From NCBI RefSeq assembly GCF_001625695.1, contig NZ_AUXY01000054.1, positions 21,599 through 85,598 of the forward strand: a stretch of 64,000 bases of DNA, written 5' to 3'. Made by a program: the position numbers and the translations under genes. Below are positions 38,701 through 47,813 of the stretch, piece after piece; within the stretch, counting starts at the first letter, position 1; every line of letters begins with the position of its first letter. The notes beneath the pieces are model-generated. The model worked only from the letters and a program-made list of their open reading frames with translations, searched no databases and was not told where the DNA came from. Source of the stretch: Pseudoalteromonas luteoviolacea H33-S. Its GTDB lineage: Bacteria > Pseudomonadota > Gammaproteobacteria > Enterobacterales > Alteromonadaceae.

Positions 38701-40707
38701 TATATACTGGATTGGTTCATGTAAATCATAGTAGGTGCGAAAAACAGCGTGATTATCCACAACATCTTGAATTGCCCCCTGCATGGCAGGCACATCTAAT
38801 TCCCCAGTAAAGGTGGTGGTGCATTTTGCATGATATGCTTTATCACTCGGATCTGCTTTTGCTAGGAACCAAATAGCGCGTTGCTGCAAAGAGAGTGGGA
38901 TCGCATGTTGGAGTTTTTCATGGCGCTTTGGCAAGGCGATGGTTTCGAATTTTTGCGATTGTAAAGCTTGCCATACTTGCCCTGCACTGCGATGACGGTA
39001 AATGAGCGCGGCGGGCACACTGATATTTAAATGTTGAAAGAGTTGGTTACTTAAGTTGATAACAGAGAGCGAGTCACCGCCTTGTTGAAAAAAGTCTTGC
39101 TCCCACTCTAATCCGGGCAAACAGAAAGACTGAAATTGCGCCAAAAACTGTTGCTGAGATGAGTCAAGATCGACATAGTTTGCAGGTTGCATCGTCGTCA
39201 GCTCAGAGCTTGAAAGAGCGTGAGCATCAACTTTGCCATTCTCTGTCATGGGGAGTGCATCTAGGTACTGATAGTGATCTGGTACCATATAGTCGGGCAG
39301 TGTACTGGTGACAAGATCATTGATGCGTTTAGTAAGGGGGTTATCAGGTGTTTCATGAGTTACGACAAAGGCAACTAAAAACTTTGTATTCGTATGCTTT
39401 ACGACCTGACAGCTAACGAGTTTAACAGTGTCATGTTGTGCAATTACTTGCTCAATTTCCCCTAGCTCAATGCGAAATCCTCGCAGTTTAACCTGGTTGT
39501 CATTGCGGCCGATAAAGTGATAGTTCTTGCCATCGAAGCGGGCTAAATCACCAGATTTGTAGAGTTTTTCGAAATGAGGAGGATCTATGTCTGCTTGATA
39601 AAATGGGTTATCAATAAAGCGAGCTTGTGTTAAATCAGGTCGATTTAAATAGCCTTTGGCGATGCCTGCGCCACTAATATATAACTCGCCACTTTCTCCA
39701 TCATCGACCGCATCGAGCTGATCATTGAGTAAATAAAGTCGTGTATGCACAAATGGCTTACCAATATTGAATTCAGAATGACTTTCTGAGTATTCATTGG
39801 CGCAAGTGCCCACTGTATATTCAGTCGGTCCGTAGCCATTAAAAATACGGGTGACTTTTGATATCTGCTTTAGCATATCAAGGTTAGGGGTCTCACCTGC
39901 TACGACTAATGTTTCTAATGTATGTAGATGTTTTAAATCCATTAATGCCAATAAAGCGGGGGGAATACTGGCAAACTGAATCGCGTTGTTGGCAAGAAGC
40001 TCTCCCAAAGCAGTCGCGTCATGACGTTGCTCTTCATTGGCAATGTAAACTGTCTGACCTAGCATCAGCTGAGTGATCAACTCGAATATACTGGCATCAA
40101 AGATATAGGATGCAAACAAGAGTGCACGTTCGATTTTATCAATACCAAAGCGGTTGATCTGCGCCTCAGCTAAATATAATAAATTCTGGTAGGGGATTTC
40201 GACCCCTTTAGGATTACCAGTTGTGCCTGAGGTATAAATGACATAAGCGATATCAGACATAGCAGAGTGTGGCGGGGTAAACGCTTGTGTACTCGCTGAC
40301 TCAATTGATACTGTGGGATAATCGCTAAATACCCCTGAATTTTGAAATTTACTATGCGTCAAAATTAAAGCGGGTTGACTGTCTTCAATAATAAATTGGC
40401 AACGAGAGATTGGGGCTTCAGTCGAGATAGGGATATAACCTTTTCCTGATTGGATTGCAGCGAGAATACCGATTACCATATCAATACCCCGCTCAAGATA
40501 TAGTGCCACATAAGGTGACTCAGATGGATTCTCTTGAGCATGTTGTTGAATATTAGCAGCAACTCTTTCAACTTGAATTTCAAGCTCTTGATAGCTTATT
40601 TGGTCTTCGCCAAAAATTAAGGCAACATTATTTGCGTATGCTGAGAAAGCATGTTTTAAAATAGCTTGAGGGTGCTCGCTGTTATGAATTGATATGTTTG
40701 CAGTCAT
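35722..40707 (-). CDS. NRPS-1: A-T-C-A(Thr)-T, loading module and module 2
   Basis: A 1661-residue synthetase that begins directly with an adenylation domain and therefore starts the peptide. Order: A1 (15-500, YTSGTTGNPKG near 158), T1 (Ser546 in GGDS), C (603-1045, HHLVHDG at 733-739), A2 (1060-1555), T2 (Ser1599 in GGNS). The A2 pocket reads DFWNIGMVHK, identical to the established threonine code. The A1 pocket reads about DAFSVAGVGK; a hydrophobic or aromatic residue is possible but not assigned. The C-terminal tail ends SSASAQVMEL, similar to that of NRPS-2, and probably docks NRPS-2. It is the first gene of the operon, with AAGGA eight bases before the ATG, and is divergent from purT. 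NRPS-2 starts 2 bases after its stop. Confidence 0.94.
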   Translation of the reverse strand: MTANISIHNSEHPQAILKHAFSAYANNVALIFGEDQISYQELEIQVERVAANIQQHAQENPSESPYVALYLERGIDMVIGILAAIQSGKGYIPISTEAPISRCQFIIEDSQPALILTHSKFQNSGVFSDYPTVSIESASTQAFTPPHSAMSDIAYVIYTSGTTGNPKGVEIPYQNLLYLAEAQINRFGIDKIERALLFASYIFDASIFELITQLMLGQTVYIANEEQRHDATALGELLANNAIQFASIPPALLALMDLKHLHTLETLVVAGETPNLDMLKQISKVTRIFNGYGPTEYTVGTCANEYSESHSEFNIGKPFVHTRLYLLNDQLDAVDDGESGELYISGAGIAKGYLNRPDLTQARFIDNPFYQADIDPPHFEKLYKSGDLARFDGKNYHFIGRNDNQVKLRGFRIELGEIEQVIAQHDTVKLVSCQVVKHTNTKFLVAFVVTHETPDNPLTKRINDLVTSTLPDYMVPDHYQYLDALPMTENGKVDAHALSSSELTTMQPANYVDLDSSQQQFLAQFQSFCLPGLEWEQDFFQQGGDSLSVINLSNQLFQHLNISVPAALIYRHRSAGQVWQALQSQKFETIALPKRHEKLQHAIPLSLQQRAIWFLAKADPSDKAYHAKCTTTFTGELDVPAMQGAIQDVVDNHAVFRTYYDLHEPIQYIDPNYKQDVPYFDFSEYSESVALEHVDKLVNGDMNDIFAIDQLPLARFAIVKTHQDKYVLIHIEHHLVHDGWSSNIFINHLFSCYKQRLDGADKATLPEITQYADYAAYQHDWLSSEQASHQRQFWKEQLKDAPGRINLPVSRLGDAPTERGRAHRVKLSRALWNDVKSYSQQNQVTPFSVALAALNIVLSRFSGDQDICVGSGVANRSYTNVENTIGMLVSTVVARVKQSAEMSVNSLVQHCFEVSNDMLANQTLPFTEVVADVNPERIKGVNPLFQICFSFHDSPLPDLTLPGLDNIQYYEAISSQSSKFELNIVVITRMGQDQDDSITMLWEFDLNRYDPWFVDALSENFNHILAQLIKTDGELPIEQLTLTSPPQTNKQPEQYHKTDLLSLLTAQVTAQPDQTALLTTDRKMSYQELNDRADKLAGNLLQQFGQQSYIGLYFTPSIDTVIAMLAVLKAGAAYVPISTRAPAARNEFVISDAKLQIVLSNTESIATLTDTQQLDWPLFNIEGEFPQCCAPSIQPTPKDNAYIIYTSGTTGQPKGVIQTHENVTRLLSATQQQYQFSNQDTWVLYHDTIFDFSVWEIWGALCHGGQLFIPSYAQARDSFGFVKQCEQFGITVLNQTPSAFYNFSDIAIESNATLSRLRTVIFGGEQLNYSRLAPWWKHFGEHIQLVNMYGITETTVHVTSLPLEPKMNSHIADIGKPLNDMQVFILDSQLQPVPVGAQGELFVSGAGLAKGYLNQRELTHDRFLELSLNGQMVRAYKTGDKARLLPNGHLEYLGRLDNQIKIRGHRIELGEIESHLLNIEGVKEAAVITYTRQQQTALSGYVVMHPEALFDENDFLNQLKTHLPAYMVPDAICQQTSMPLTVNGKLDSKALPLPTLNQTKQFVAPTNEREALLCEIWQQTLGLEKVGIHDNFYRLGGNSILAVQLVRNAQKWHQLAIPLSAIIASPSVAALAQHLDTLDLIDICDSNSDEPSSASAQVMEL

Positions 40708-40864
40708 TATGGTAATCCTTCAAATTAATTAACGCAGTCGCTACACTATGTTGCAATTGTGTTTTCAATATGTGCTTTTTGAGGTGTTTTCTTCTCATTT
40801 TTTGAAAAAAACACGTATTTTCACTTGATAAATAATCAGATTATGTTAACCAAAAGGAATCTTT

Positions 40865-42052
40865 ATGCGTATTACCCCTTTGGGAACCCCTTTTTCTCCA
40901 ACGGCATGTAAAATCCTGTTTTGTGGTGGCGGTGAGCTGGGCAAGGAAACTGTGATTGAATTTAAGCGATTAGGGGCAGAGGTCATTGTGTTAGACCGCT
41001 ATGACAACGCGCCAGCCATGCAGGTTGCAGACAGAAGCTATACGCTCTCTATGTTGGATGGTGAACGACTGGCAGAAATTATTCGTGCAGAGCAGCCTGA
41101 TTACATCGTGCCAGAAATTGAGGCGATTGCCACAGATACACTGGTTGAGTTAGAGGCTAAAGGCTTTACGGTTGTACCAACGGCAAAAGCAACACAACTC
41201 ACCATGAATAGAGAGGGGATCCGCCGATTAGCAGCTGAAGAATTAAAGTTAGCGACGTCACCTTATCAATTTGTTGATAGCATCGACGACTTTCGTGCGG
41301 CCATTGAACATATTGGCATGCCATGTGTAGTGAAGCCGATCATGAGCTCATCAGGTAAAGGGCAAAGTGTGGTAAAAACACATGAGGATATTGAGTCTGC
41401 GTGGCAATATGCACAGCAAGGCGGTAGAGCGGGGCAAGGACGTGTTATTGTTGAGGGCTTTGTCGATTTTGATTATGAAATCACTTTACTGACCATACGC
41501 CATAGTCAGGGGACTAGCTTTTGTGCACCAATTGGACATGTACAAGCCGGTGGAGACTATCAGCAAAGCTGGCAGCCGCAGGCAATGAGCGAACTAGCAT
41601 TGGCACGCAGTAAAGACATAGCTAGCAAAATTACTGAGGCACTCGGTGGTCGCGGCTTGTTTGGTGTAGAGCTATTTATCAAAGGGGACGAGGTTTATTT
41701 TAGTGAGGTATCTCCGCGTCCACATGATACTGGCATGGTGACCTTGATTTCCCAAGATCTGAGTGAGTTTGCTTTGCATGCGCGTGCTGTGCTTGGTTTG
41801 CCAATTCCTGCGATTCACTTTCATGGCCCTTCTGCATCCAGTGTTATTCTTGTTGAAGGTGAGTCTGACCAAGTGCAATTTGGCAATTTAGGGCAAGCAT
41901 TGGCAGAAGCCAATACCGATATCCGCTTGTTTGGTAAACCACAGGTTCAAGGTGTCAGGCGCATGGGCGTTGCATTGGCACGAGATAATAGTGTGGATGA
42001 AGCGATAGAAAAAGCAAAACGTGTCAGCGGTGCGGTTGAATATACTGTTTAA
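40865..42052 (+). CDS. purT: Formate-dependent phosphoribosylglycinamide formyltransferase
   Basis: A 395-residue ATP-grasp enzyme that makes formyl-GAR from GAR, formate and ATP in purine synthesis. Visible are the nucleotide-fold start [29 protein letters not shown] (ATP-grasp lysine and glycine-rich loop), [12 protein letters not shown], and the metal-binding [18 protein letters not shown]. Length and motifs fit PurT (E. coli 392). An AAAGGA ribosome site precedes the ATG. A promoter-like TTCACT-N16-TATGTT lies at 40820-40847. It is divergent from the NRPS operon across 157 bases, with no known functional link. Confidence 0.96.
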   Translation: MRITPLGTPFSPTACKILFCGGGELGKETVIEFKRLGAEVIVLDRYDNAPAMQVADRSYTLSMLDGERLAEIIRAEQPDYIVPEIEAIATDTLVELEAKGFTVVPTAKATQLTMNREGIRRLAAEELKLATSPYQFVDSIDDFRAAIEHIGMPCVVKPIMSSSGKGQSVVKTHEDIESAWQYAQQGGRAGQGRVIVEGFVDFDYEITLLTIRHSQGTSFCAPIGHVQAGGDYQQSWQPQAMSELALARSKDIASKITEALGGRGLFGVELFIKGDEVYFSEVSPRPHDTGMVTLISQDLSEFALHARAVLGLPIPAIHFHGPSASSVILVEGESDQVQFGNLGQALAEANTDIRLFGKPQVQGVRRMGVALARDNSVDEAIEKAKRVSGAVEYTV

Positions 42053-42064
42053 TTGCCTGAAATA

Positions 42065-42078
42065 GGGCCTTACGGCCC
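42065..42078. terminator. Short GC-rich hairpin between purT and the porin gene
   Basis: GGGCC-TTAC-GGCCC is a compact stem with a tetraloop just after purT and before the end of the convergent porin gene. No T-run follows on the plus strand, and only TATTTC on the minus strand, so it is a weak terminator candidate. Confidence 0.4.
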
Positions 42079-42100
42079 CAAGGTTTGCAGCAAATTAAAC

Positions 42101-42787
42101 CTATAAATCAAAATCGATGGCGTAGCTCACATAGACTTTGAGGTCGTCATCGGCATCAAGGTCGGTCTTTATTAAGCCAAAAGTATAGGCATCTTTACTC
42201 AGGCTGACGCCATAATCCATATAGCTGTCATCTTCTCCTGTCCATTCCATGACGGTATCACCACTGGAATTACCAATATGTAAGCCCAGCTCGGCATCTG
42301 TGAAGACAGGGAAAGCAGCACTCAGTTCAACATAGAGCATATCTTCTTCTGTGCTGCTATCGGATTGCGCATGTGTCATATAACTCACTTTTAAACTGAC
42401 GTTACGCCAACCGAGTGCACCATAGACTTCACCAAAATCGATATCGCCAGCTGCATCAGGGTAAGCGTAGTGAATATAGCCAACGTCATAGCTCAGCGCC
42501 TTTACCTCGCCACTAAACCCTAAATAGAAGTCTAATTCATAGCTGGTACTGGATGTATCACCAAAGTCGACATTGGAGGCCCAAGTGCCGATATAAAAGC
42601 CAGAATCATGGCTATAGTCAATCCCCCCTGATACGGCTGCGCCATCATCAGATTGAGTAATGCCACGCCAAAAGTAATTTGAACTGGCAGCTGCATTGGC
42701 GGAGACAGAGTGTTCGCTGGCTGAAATAGCCTGAGTAGAAAGGAGCGCTGCACACGTACACAATAAGAGAGTTGCTTTGTTTGTCAT
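42101..42787 (-). CDS. TorF family putative porin
   Basis: A 228-residue outer-membrane-type protein with a signal peptide (about 1-25, ending near ISA-SE) and alternating beta strands throughout. NYFWRGITQSDDGAAVSGGIDY near the start is typical of the TorF (TIGR02001) family. Further family-like parts are YDVGYIHYAYP and the C-terminal YVSYAIDFDL, which ends on a beta-strand as outer-membrane barrels do. The frame extends 29 codons upstream, but the ATG at 42787 begins the signal peptide and has AGGA 7 bases before it. Transport substrate unknown. Confidence 0.85.
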   Translation of the reverse strand: MTNKATLLLCTCAALLSTQAISASEHSVSANAAASSNYFWRGITQSDDGAAVSGGIDYSHDSGFYIGTWASNVDFGDTSSTSYELDFYLGFSGEVKALSYDVGYIHYAYPDAAGDIDFGEVYGALGWRNVSLKVSYMTHAQSDSSTEEDMLYVELSAAFPVFTDAELGLHIGNSSGDTVMEWTGEDDSYMDYGVSLSKDAYTFGLIKTDLDADDDLKVYVSYAIDFDL

Positions 42788-43061
42788 AATGGTTCCTATA
42801 TGGCACAGAGTAAATCGTATTTTTAAAACGAGTGGCTCTGGGGTGGTCAGCGAGAGACCAAGCCGCAGAGGCATATCAGCAATCGCAAACTGCGCGCCAC
42901 TTTAGGCGCATTGGCTAGAATTTAGTTTAGGTGATTGAAATAAAATGTAATAAGTTTTTGTCAGACTAACTGTGTGAAGAGGTGTATTTTATCAGGGTGC
43001 ACATCTATGGTGCGGATTGTTTCAGCCTGCACTGATAGTATGCAGGCTGTGAGCTAGGTGA

Positions 43062-44228
43062 TTAGCCAAATATGGTACGCATTAACTGAATGGTTTCATC
43101 AACGCTTCGGCCTTTTTCGACTTCCGCGATGATTGAATCGCGTTTGTTACGAATATGTTCAGGCATAGATTCATCACTGAGTGCTCTATCAACCAGCGTT
43201 TCAGCTGATTCTTTGCTTCGGCGCACAGATTTAGTACCAGAGCCGCTCGATGTGCGTTTTGGCTTATGCAGTAGCTTGTAATAGTTCGACGAGGTCGCCA
43301 TGTCTTCGTCGACATAATAAAACAGTACAGGTAGAAGCGCCTTGATATCAGCCAACTTGGTTTCAAGTTCATTGCTGCCACTGGCCATTGCAAACCAAGG
43401 CATTTTAGCGATTGTTTGCACTATATCTTGCCAGTACCGCTCAAAGTCACGGTTGTTTAAGCGTGTGATCCCCAACGCTTGGCAAAGGGCATCAAGGCGA
43501 TTGTTACTGATAGGCGTAAATACATCAGGACGGCGCATAGCAAGTAAGCGCGTAGCTGGTGCAAGCGTTGGCTTTTCATCGCTGCCGTTGAAAGCGCTGA
43601 GAAATGCGATGGTAAAGCCTTGGTAGTGCTCTAACGTGACTGGGCCTTCAAGTGGAATATGCGCTAAGGCATCATCGAAAGCACCCGGTAGGTCAGCCAG
43701 CTGTTGATGGAACCCTTTGGCACTTTTTGTCGACGCAAACCACTCGACATCAAACTGATAAACACTGGTATCATGCTTTGCTGTATGTTTGCCGGCAAAA
43801 GCTAGACGGTCCTCTACAATCATATCTTGTAGTCTGCTATCGCGTAGTGTGGCAATGTAATCCAATAGTTTTAACTGCTCATCTAGCACTAATACGTCAC
43901 TGCGCTGAGCGATGAACTCACCGACCACAGGCCAAGGTGCAATTCTCAGGGTTTTGACCTGTAAAAAGCTGATCGCTGAGATCAGCATGTCTTGGAGTTT
44001 TTTAACAGTGGGTAGCTGGTGGTCATCCAGCAGGTCAAAATTGATTCGGTTTTTAGCCACATCGAGTAACTCATAACACCAACCCAGGAAGTCCTCCGGG
44101 TGATTCTCTACTTTAACTGCCATCAGGTTTAGGCTGATCTCAGTAGATTGCTTTAAGATGTTTTGGTAAATCTGACTTTCTTGTTCGCCCAAAGCCATAT
44201 TTGACGGTGAAATGAGCAACTTTTTCAT
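43062..44228 (-). CDS. Conserved-looking hypothetical protein, function not recognised
   Basis: A 388-residue soluble protein with no signal peptide or membrane segment. Visible are an N-terminal helical half, a middle block ATRLLAMRRPDVFTPISNN followed by RLDALCQALGI, then a W-rich segment (RYWQDIVQTIAKMPWFAM). A basic, Ser-rich linker (about 325-350, KPKRTSSGSG) and a short C-terminal helical part follow. No family was recognised. The open frame reaches 44498, but that extension is lysine/asparagine-rich and unlike the rest, so the ATG at 44228 (MKKLLISPSN) is preferred although its ribosome site is weak. It stands alone on the minus strand. Confidence 0.65.
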   Translation of the reverse strand: MKKLLISPSNMALGEQESQIYQNILKQSTEISLNLMAVKVENHPEDFLGWCYELLDVAKNRINFDLLDDHQLPTVKKLQDMLISAISFLQVKTLRIAPWPVVGEFIAQRSDVLVLDEQLKLLDYIATLRDSRLQDMIVEDRLAFAGKHTAKHDTSVYQFDVEWFASTKSAKGFHQQLADLPGAFDDALAHIPLEGPVTLEHYQGFTIAFLSAFNGSDEKPTLAPATRLLAMRRPDVFTPISNNRLDALCQALGITRLNNRDFERYWQDIVQTIAKMPWFAMASGSNELETKLADIKALLPVLFYYVDEDMATSSNYYKLLHKPKRTSSGSGTKSVRRSKESAETLVDRALSDESMPEHIRNKRDSIIAEVEKGRSVDETIQLMRTIFG

Positions 44229-44668
44229 GCTGCGTGAGTACTCCAAGGTTAGGTTGAAATCTAGACTATTCAGTTTAGCGAACGTATCGTTAAACTGGCA
44301 AGGGCGAGGATCATACCGAGTTCTAGCACAGTTGCAATGTGGTTTTTGCGTCTTTTTTATTCTTTGATTTAAGCTGTGTTTTTTATTGCGCGTATTTTGC
44401 GAAAAATAGGGAATGCTGCGATTTGGTATTTTCTGTCTCTTGCCGCCAGTAGGTGCTAATATAATTTCCAGTGATTGATCGTTAATTGTATTTTCCAAAC
44501 AATAAAAACAAAGGTTTAGGGTTTTTCTGATAATCTGTTAGATAATTATATTAAACGCTAAATTGATTTTTATTTTTGCAAGATAGCATTTAGCCTCAGT
44601 GCTGCTTTGTGGTTTTTTATCAGCCTCGCTATCATAATGCATAGATAATTATTTCTCTGGAAGGATGG
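44229..44668. other. AT-rich divergent intergenic region
   Basis: 440 bases without a convincing gene, between the hypothetical gene and the AsmA-like gene. A minus-strand frame stays open to 44498 but lacks coding character. A promoter for the AsmA gene is visible at its right end (44607-44635). Nothing else was recognised. Confidence 0.5.
44607..44635 (+). promoter_or_regulatory. Sigma-70-type promoter candidate for the AsmA-like gene
   Basis: TTGTGG (44607-44612) and TATCAT (44630-44635) are separated by 17 bases, 33 bases before the gene's ATG. Predicted from sequence. Confidence 0.4.
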
Positions 44669-46621
44669 ATGATGAAGGCGATATTAAAAGGTGTAGTAGG
44701 GTTACTGATATTCATAGTGGTGTTGATAGTTGTGGCACCCATGTTGATCCCAACTGAAACGATTGTGTCACAGATCACGACTCAAGTGGAGAAGACCACA
44801 GGTCGAAAGTTAACGATTGCAGGTGATAGTGAATTATCCATTTTGCCAGAGTTGAACATTAAGCTTAACCAAGTGGCCTTTGATAACATGCCAACGGGCA
44901 GTGCACCACATATGCTGGAAATGGAGCAGCTAGCTGTACATATTCCATGGGGATCTTTGCTATCAGGTGATTTTAAGCTGGAGCGTTTTGTCATTCAAAA
45001 CCCCAAAATTTTGTTGGAAGTGGACTCAACAGGCAAGCCAAACTGGCAGTTATTTGGCGCAACATCGACATCAGCAAGTACATCAACGAATGAAACAAGC
45101 TCAGGTCCTGTCACCTTACCTGATGGATTTGATATTGCTTTAGGGGAAGTGGCAATTTATGGCGGCTCACTCACTTATGTCGATAATCAAGGTGGAACTA
45201 AAGAAGAACTGAATGATTTATCATTGAGTGTAGCCCTACCTTCATTATATCAATCACTTTCAGTGCAAGGCCAAGTTACTTTTCAAGGTCAGCGCTTTGA
45301 CCTTGAATTAAGCGTAGATACGCCAGCTAAGGCAATTCAAAGTGAAGACTTCAAATTTACTAAAAAGCTTCGCAATGAGCTGGTAAATATCGATTTTAAT
45401 GGCAGCGTACTCAAGCAAGGTCAGCTGTTCGAAGGCGCGCTTTCGCTGTCGGGCAGTTCAGTGAAATCGTTGGCTGCATGGCAAAAGGTTGACTTGAATG
45501 CCAAAGATAATGCCTTTAACCAGTTTGAAGTCACAGGAGACATGTCATTTGCGGACAATGTGTTTAGTCTCAAGCAGTTCACTGCTGCGCTAGATGAGTT
45601 GGCCATAAAGGGTCGTGCACAAGTGAACTTAGCCCAGAGATTATCGGTCACTGCAGATGTCGATTTGGGCATGCTTGACTTAAACCCGTATTTACCAGAG
45701 CTTGCTGCAGCGCCTGAGCAAACGTCAGAGCCAAAAGAAGACACGCCTGCGCAGCCAATCGTATGGGATGATACTGAAATTGACTTGTCCGCTTTAAATA
45801 CATTAGATGCGGATATCGTGGTGCGCTCAACTGGATTAAAAGCGCGCAAAGTCACTTTAGGCAAAAACCAGTTGTCAGTGAAGTTAAATGGCGGCAAAGC
45901 CATAGTGTCATTGGATAGCTTTAATGCTTATGAGGGAACTGGTAAAGGGAAAATAGAAATCAATGGGGCTAAAAAACCATATCTGATCAAGACAAATTTT
46001 GCGCTCAATGGCATTAATGCCGAGCCATTACTCACCGACGCCATCGACTTTGATAAGGTACTGGGCAAAGGCAGTATTAATTGGCAGTTAACTACTCAAG
46101 GGGTGAGCCAAAAGCAATTTGTCTCGCAGCTAGGTGGACAATTGGCATTTGAGTTTAAGGATGGGGGCGTAAAAGGGGCCAATTTGGCTGAGATGGTAAG
46201 AAAAGGCCAAGAAATGCTCAAGGGCAATTTCTCTGGGCTGTCTGAAGGCATTAATGCAGATTTTGATCCTCAGCAGAAAACCGACTTTTCAGCACTCACG
46301 GGGAGCTTTAAGTTTAATAAAGGTGTTGGGACGAATACTGATTTATTGCTGGCAAGCCCACTTATTCGCGTGACCGGCTCTGGAGATGTTGATTTGCCTA
46401 AGACGTTTGTCGATTATCGTTTGGTAACAGGTATAGTCGATACCATTGAAGGGCAAAGTAGCCGTGATAAAAGTACAGGCTTTAAAGTCCCTGTACGGAT
46501 CAAGGGCCCATTCCACAAAGTGGAAACGAACTTAGACTTAAGCAGTGCGGCAAAAGACAAAGCCAAAGACACTATTAAAGATAAACTTAAAGACAAATTC
46601 AAAGGCCTATTTGGCGGTTAA
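44669..46621 (+). CDS. AsmA family protein
   Basis: A 650-residue envelope protein with one N-terminal membrane anchor (about 5-25). The AsmA start block follows (ETIVSQITTQVEKTTGRKLTIAGD, LNIKLNQVAFDNMP). A long beta-rich region (about 40-590) and a C-terminal block with LLASPLIRVTGSGDVDLPKTFVDYRL come next, which is characteristic of AsmA C-terminal domains. The end is a K/D-rich helix (about 625-645). AsmA-like proteins are thought to span the periplasm and help move phospholipids to the outer membrane. GGAAGGATGG supplies the ribosome site; ATG codons at 44669 and 44672 are both possible. A 15-bp inverted repeat follows the stop. Confidence 0.9.
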   Translation: MMKAILKGVVGLLIFIVVLIVVAPMLIPTETIVSQITTQVEKTTGRKLTIAGDSELSILPELNIKLNQVAFDNMPTGSAPHMLEMEQLAVHIPWGSLLSGDFKLERFVIQNPKILLEVDSTGKPNWQLFGATSTSASTSTNETSSGPVTLPDGFDIALGEVAIYGGSLTYVDNQGGTKEELNDLSLSVALPSLYQSLSVQGQVTFQGQRFDLELSVDTPAKAIQSEDFKFTKKLRNELVNIDFNGSVLKQGQLFEGALSLSGSSVKSLAAWQKVDLNAKDNAFNQFEVTGDMSFADNVFSLKQFTAALDELAIKGRAQVNLAQRLSVTADVDLGMLDLNPYLPELAAAPEQTSEPKEDTPAQPIVWDDTEIDLSALNTLDADIVVRSTGLKARKVTLGKNQLSVKLNGGKAIVSLDSFNAYEGTGKGKIEINGAKKPYLIKTNFALNGINAEPLLTDAIDFDKVLGKGSINWQLTTQGVSQKQFVSQLGGQLAFEFKDGGVKGANLAEMVRKGQEMLKGNFSGLSEGINADFDPQQKTDFSALTGSFKFNKGVGTNTDLLLASPLIRVTGSGDVDLPKTFVDYRLVTGIVDTIEGQSSRDKSTGFKVPVRIKGPFHKVETNLDLSSAAKDKAKDTIKDKLKDKFKGLFGG

Positions 46622-46627
46622 GCCTAG

Positions 46628-46664
46628 GCGATGCATATTGTTCAACGCCAACAATATGCATCGC
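46628..46664. repeat. Long perfect inverted repeat after the AsmA-like gene
   Basis: Arms GCGATGCATATTGTT and AACAATATGCATCGC (15 bp, perfect) with a 7-base loop begin 7 bases after the stop codon. It lacks a T-run, so it could be a Rho-assisted terminator, an mRNA-stabilising hairpin or a protein site. The remaining 360 bases up to the ABC gene are AT-rich, and I saw nothing certain in them. Confidence 0.6.
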
Positions 46665-47027
46665 TGCCATTTCACTTCGGCATTATCTTTTCTTCAATAC
46701 ACCTTTAGCTCATAATGTAAATCCACCATTGGTATAAATTAATTCTTGCTTTTTTTACATATATTCTAGGCGTTATTATCCCTAAGTCTCAGTTATCTAA
46801 AACGATAAGTAATCGGGCATTTGATAATTACGAATAGTACTGTGTACATGCGATATTTTTGATTGAAAAGTATACAGCTATTGTTTAATGCTATTAGGCA
46901 TATTCCCAAAATAGATAAACATGTAGACCATGCTTATTACTCATGACTTGTTAGGTGTTATCAATTTACTCCGTGTGCTTTTTTGTATGCGCTACACGGC
47001 CACTCGATACTGTTTAGGGGCGAGATG

Positions 47028-47813
47028 ATGCGACTAAAGAGTGATAGGGCGGTGATCCAAGTGAAGAGCGTGAGTAAAACCTATCAAGGCTATCGCAAGC
47101 CTCTTGGGTTATCAGCTTCCTTAAAAAATCTGTTTCACAGAGAAATTGAGTACACTGAAGCTGTTAAAGGGATTTCTTTCGATATTGAGCGCGGTCAGAC
47201 CGTGGCAGTGGTTGGCCAAAATGGGGCAGGAAAAACCACAACGATGAAGATGTTATCAGGGATGATCAATCCGACTCAAGGGCATATCACTGTGTTTGGC
47301 CAGTCTCCCTGTATACACAAAGCAGCATTTAAAAAACGATGTTCATATTTTATGGGGCAGAGCTTTCAGCTTTGGCCGGATTTACCTGCGATGGATAGTT
47401 TTAATTTATGCCAAGGCATTTATGAGATCCCCATTCCTGTTTATAAACGTCGGTTGTCTTATTTGACTGAATTTTTGCAAGTGACACATTTATTAGACAT
47501 TCAAGTACGGCGCCTTTCTATGTGTGAGCGCATAAAAATGGAGCTGATCGCTGCACTGCTACATAGTCCAGAATTGCTGTTTTTAGATGAACCGATTGCT
47601 GGATTGGATTATTTATCACAGCGAGCAATTATGCGTTCGATACAGCATTTAGCAGCAGAGGATAAATTGACCGTTTTGTTATCAAGTCATTCAATTGCAG
47701 ATCTTTCGCTCTATTGTGAAAGGGCACTGGTGATGGAAGGAGGAAGATTGGTACTTGATAATGACATGCACCTGGCTGAGCAATCATTACAGTGCGACGC
47801 AGAGACGATTTAA
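47028..47813 (+). CDS. Orphan ABC transporter ATP-binding protein with altered signature motif
   Basis: A 261-residue ABC ATPase. The SVSKTYQGYRKPLGLSASLK start and the EAVKGISFDIERGQT block resemble the COG4586-type ATPases that normally pair with two ABC-2-like permeases. Walker A (GQNGAGKTT), Walker B (LLFLDEP) and the switch histidine (LLSSHS) are intact. The signature reads LSMCER where LS-x-GER is expected, so its key glycine is cysteine. No permease gene lies on either side; about 400-500 bases of AT-rich DNA flank it. Start 47028 was chosen over 47025 and an upstream ATG because AGGGG then has correct spacing. It may be a remnant or a distant-partner subunit. Confidence 0.75.
   Translation: MRLKSDRAVIQVKSVSKTYQGYRKPLGLSASLKNLFHREIEYTEAVKGISFDIERGQTVAVVGQNGAGKTTTMKMLSGMINPTQGHITVFGQSPCIHKAAFKKRCSYFMGQSFQLWPDLPAMDSFNLCQGIYEIPIPVYKRRLSYLTEFLQVTHLLDIQVRRLSMCERIKMELIAALLHSPELLFLDEPIAGLDYLSQRAIMRSIQHLAAEDKLTVLLSSHSIADLSLYCERALVMEGGRLVLDNDMHLAEQSLQCDAETI

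Noticed and set aside
40825..40850. Possible Fur box in the NRPS-purT intergenic region
   Set aside because: Only about 11 of 19 positions fit the consensus; AT-rich DNA explains it, and the cluster has no siderophore genes.
44229..44498. N-terminal extension of the hypothetical protein to 44498
   Set aside because: The extension is K/N/R-rich and unlike the rest; a start at 44228 is more sensible.
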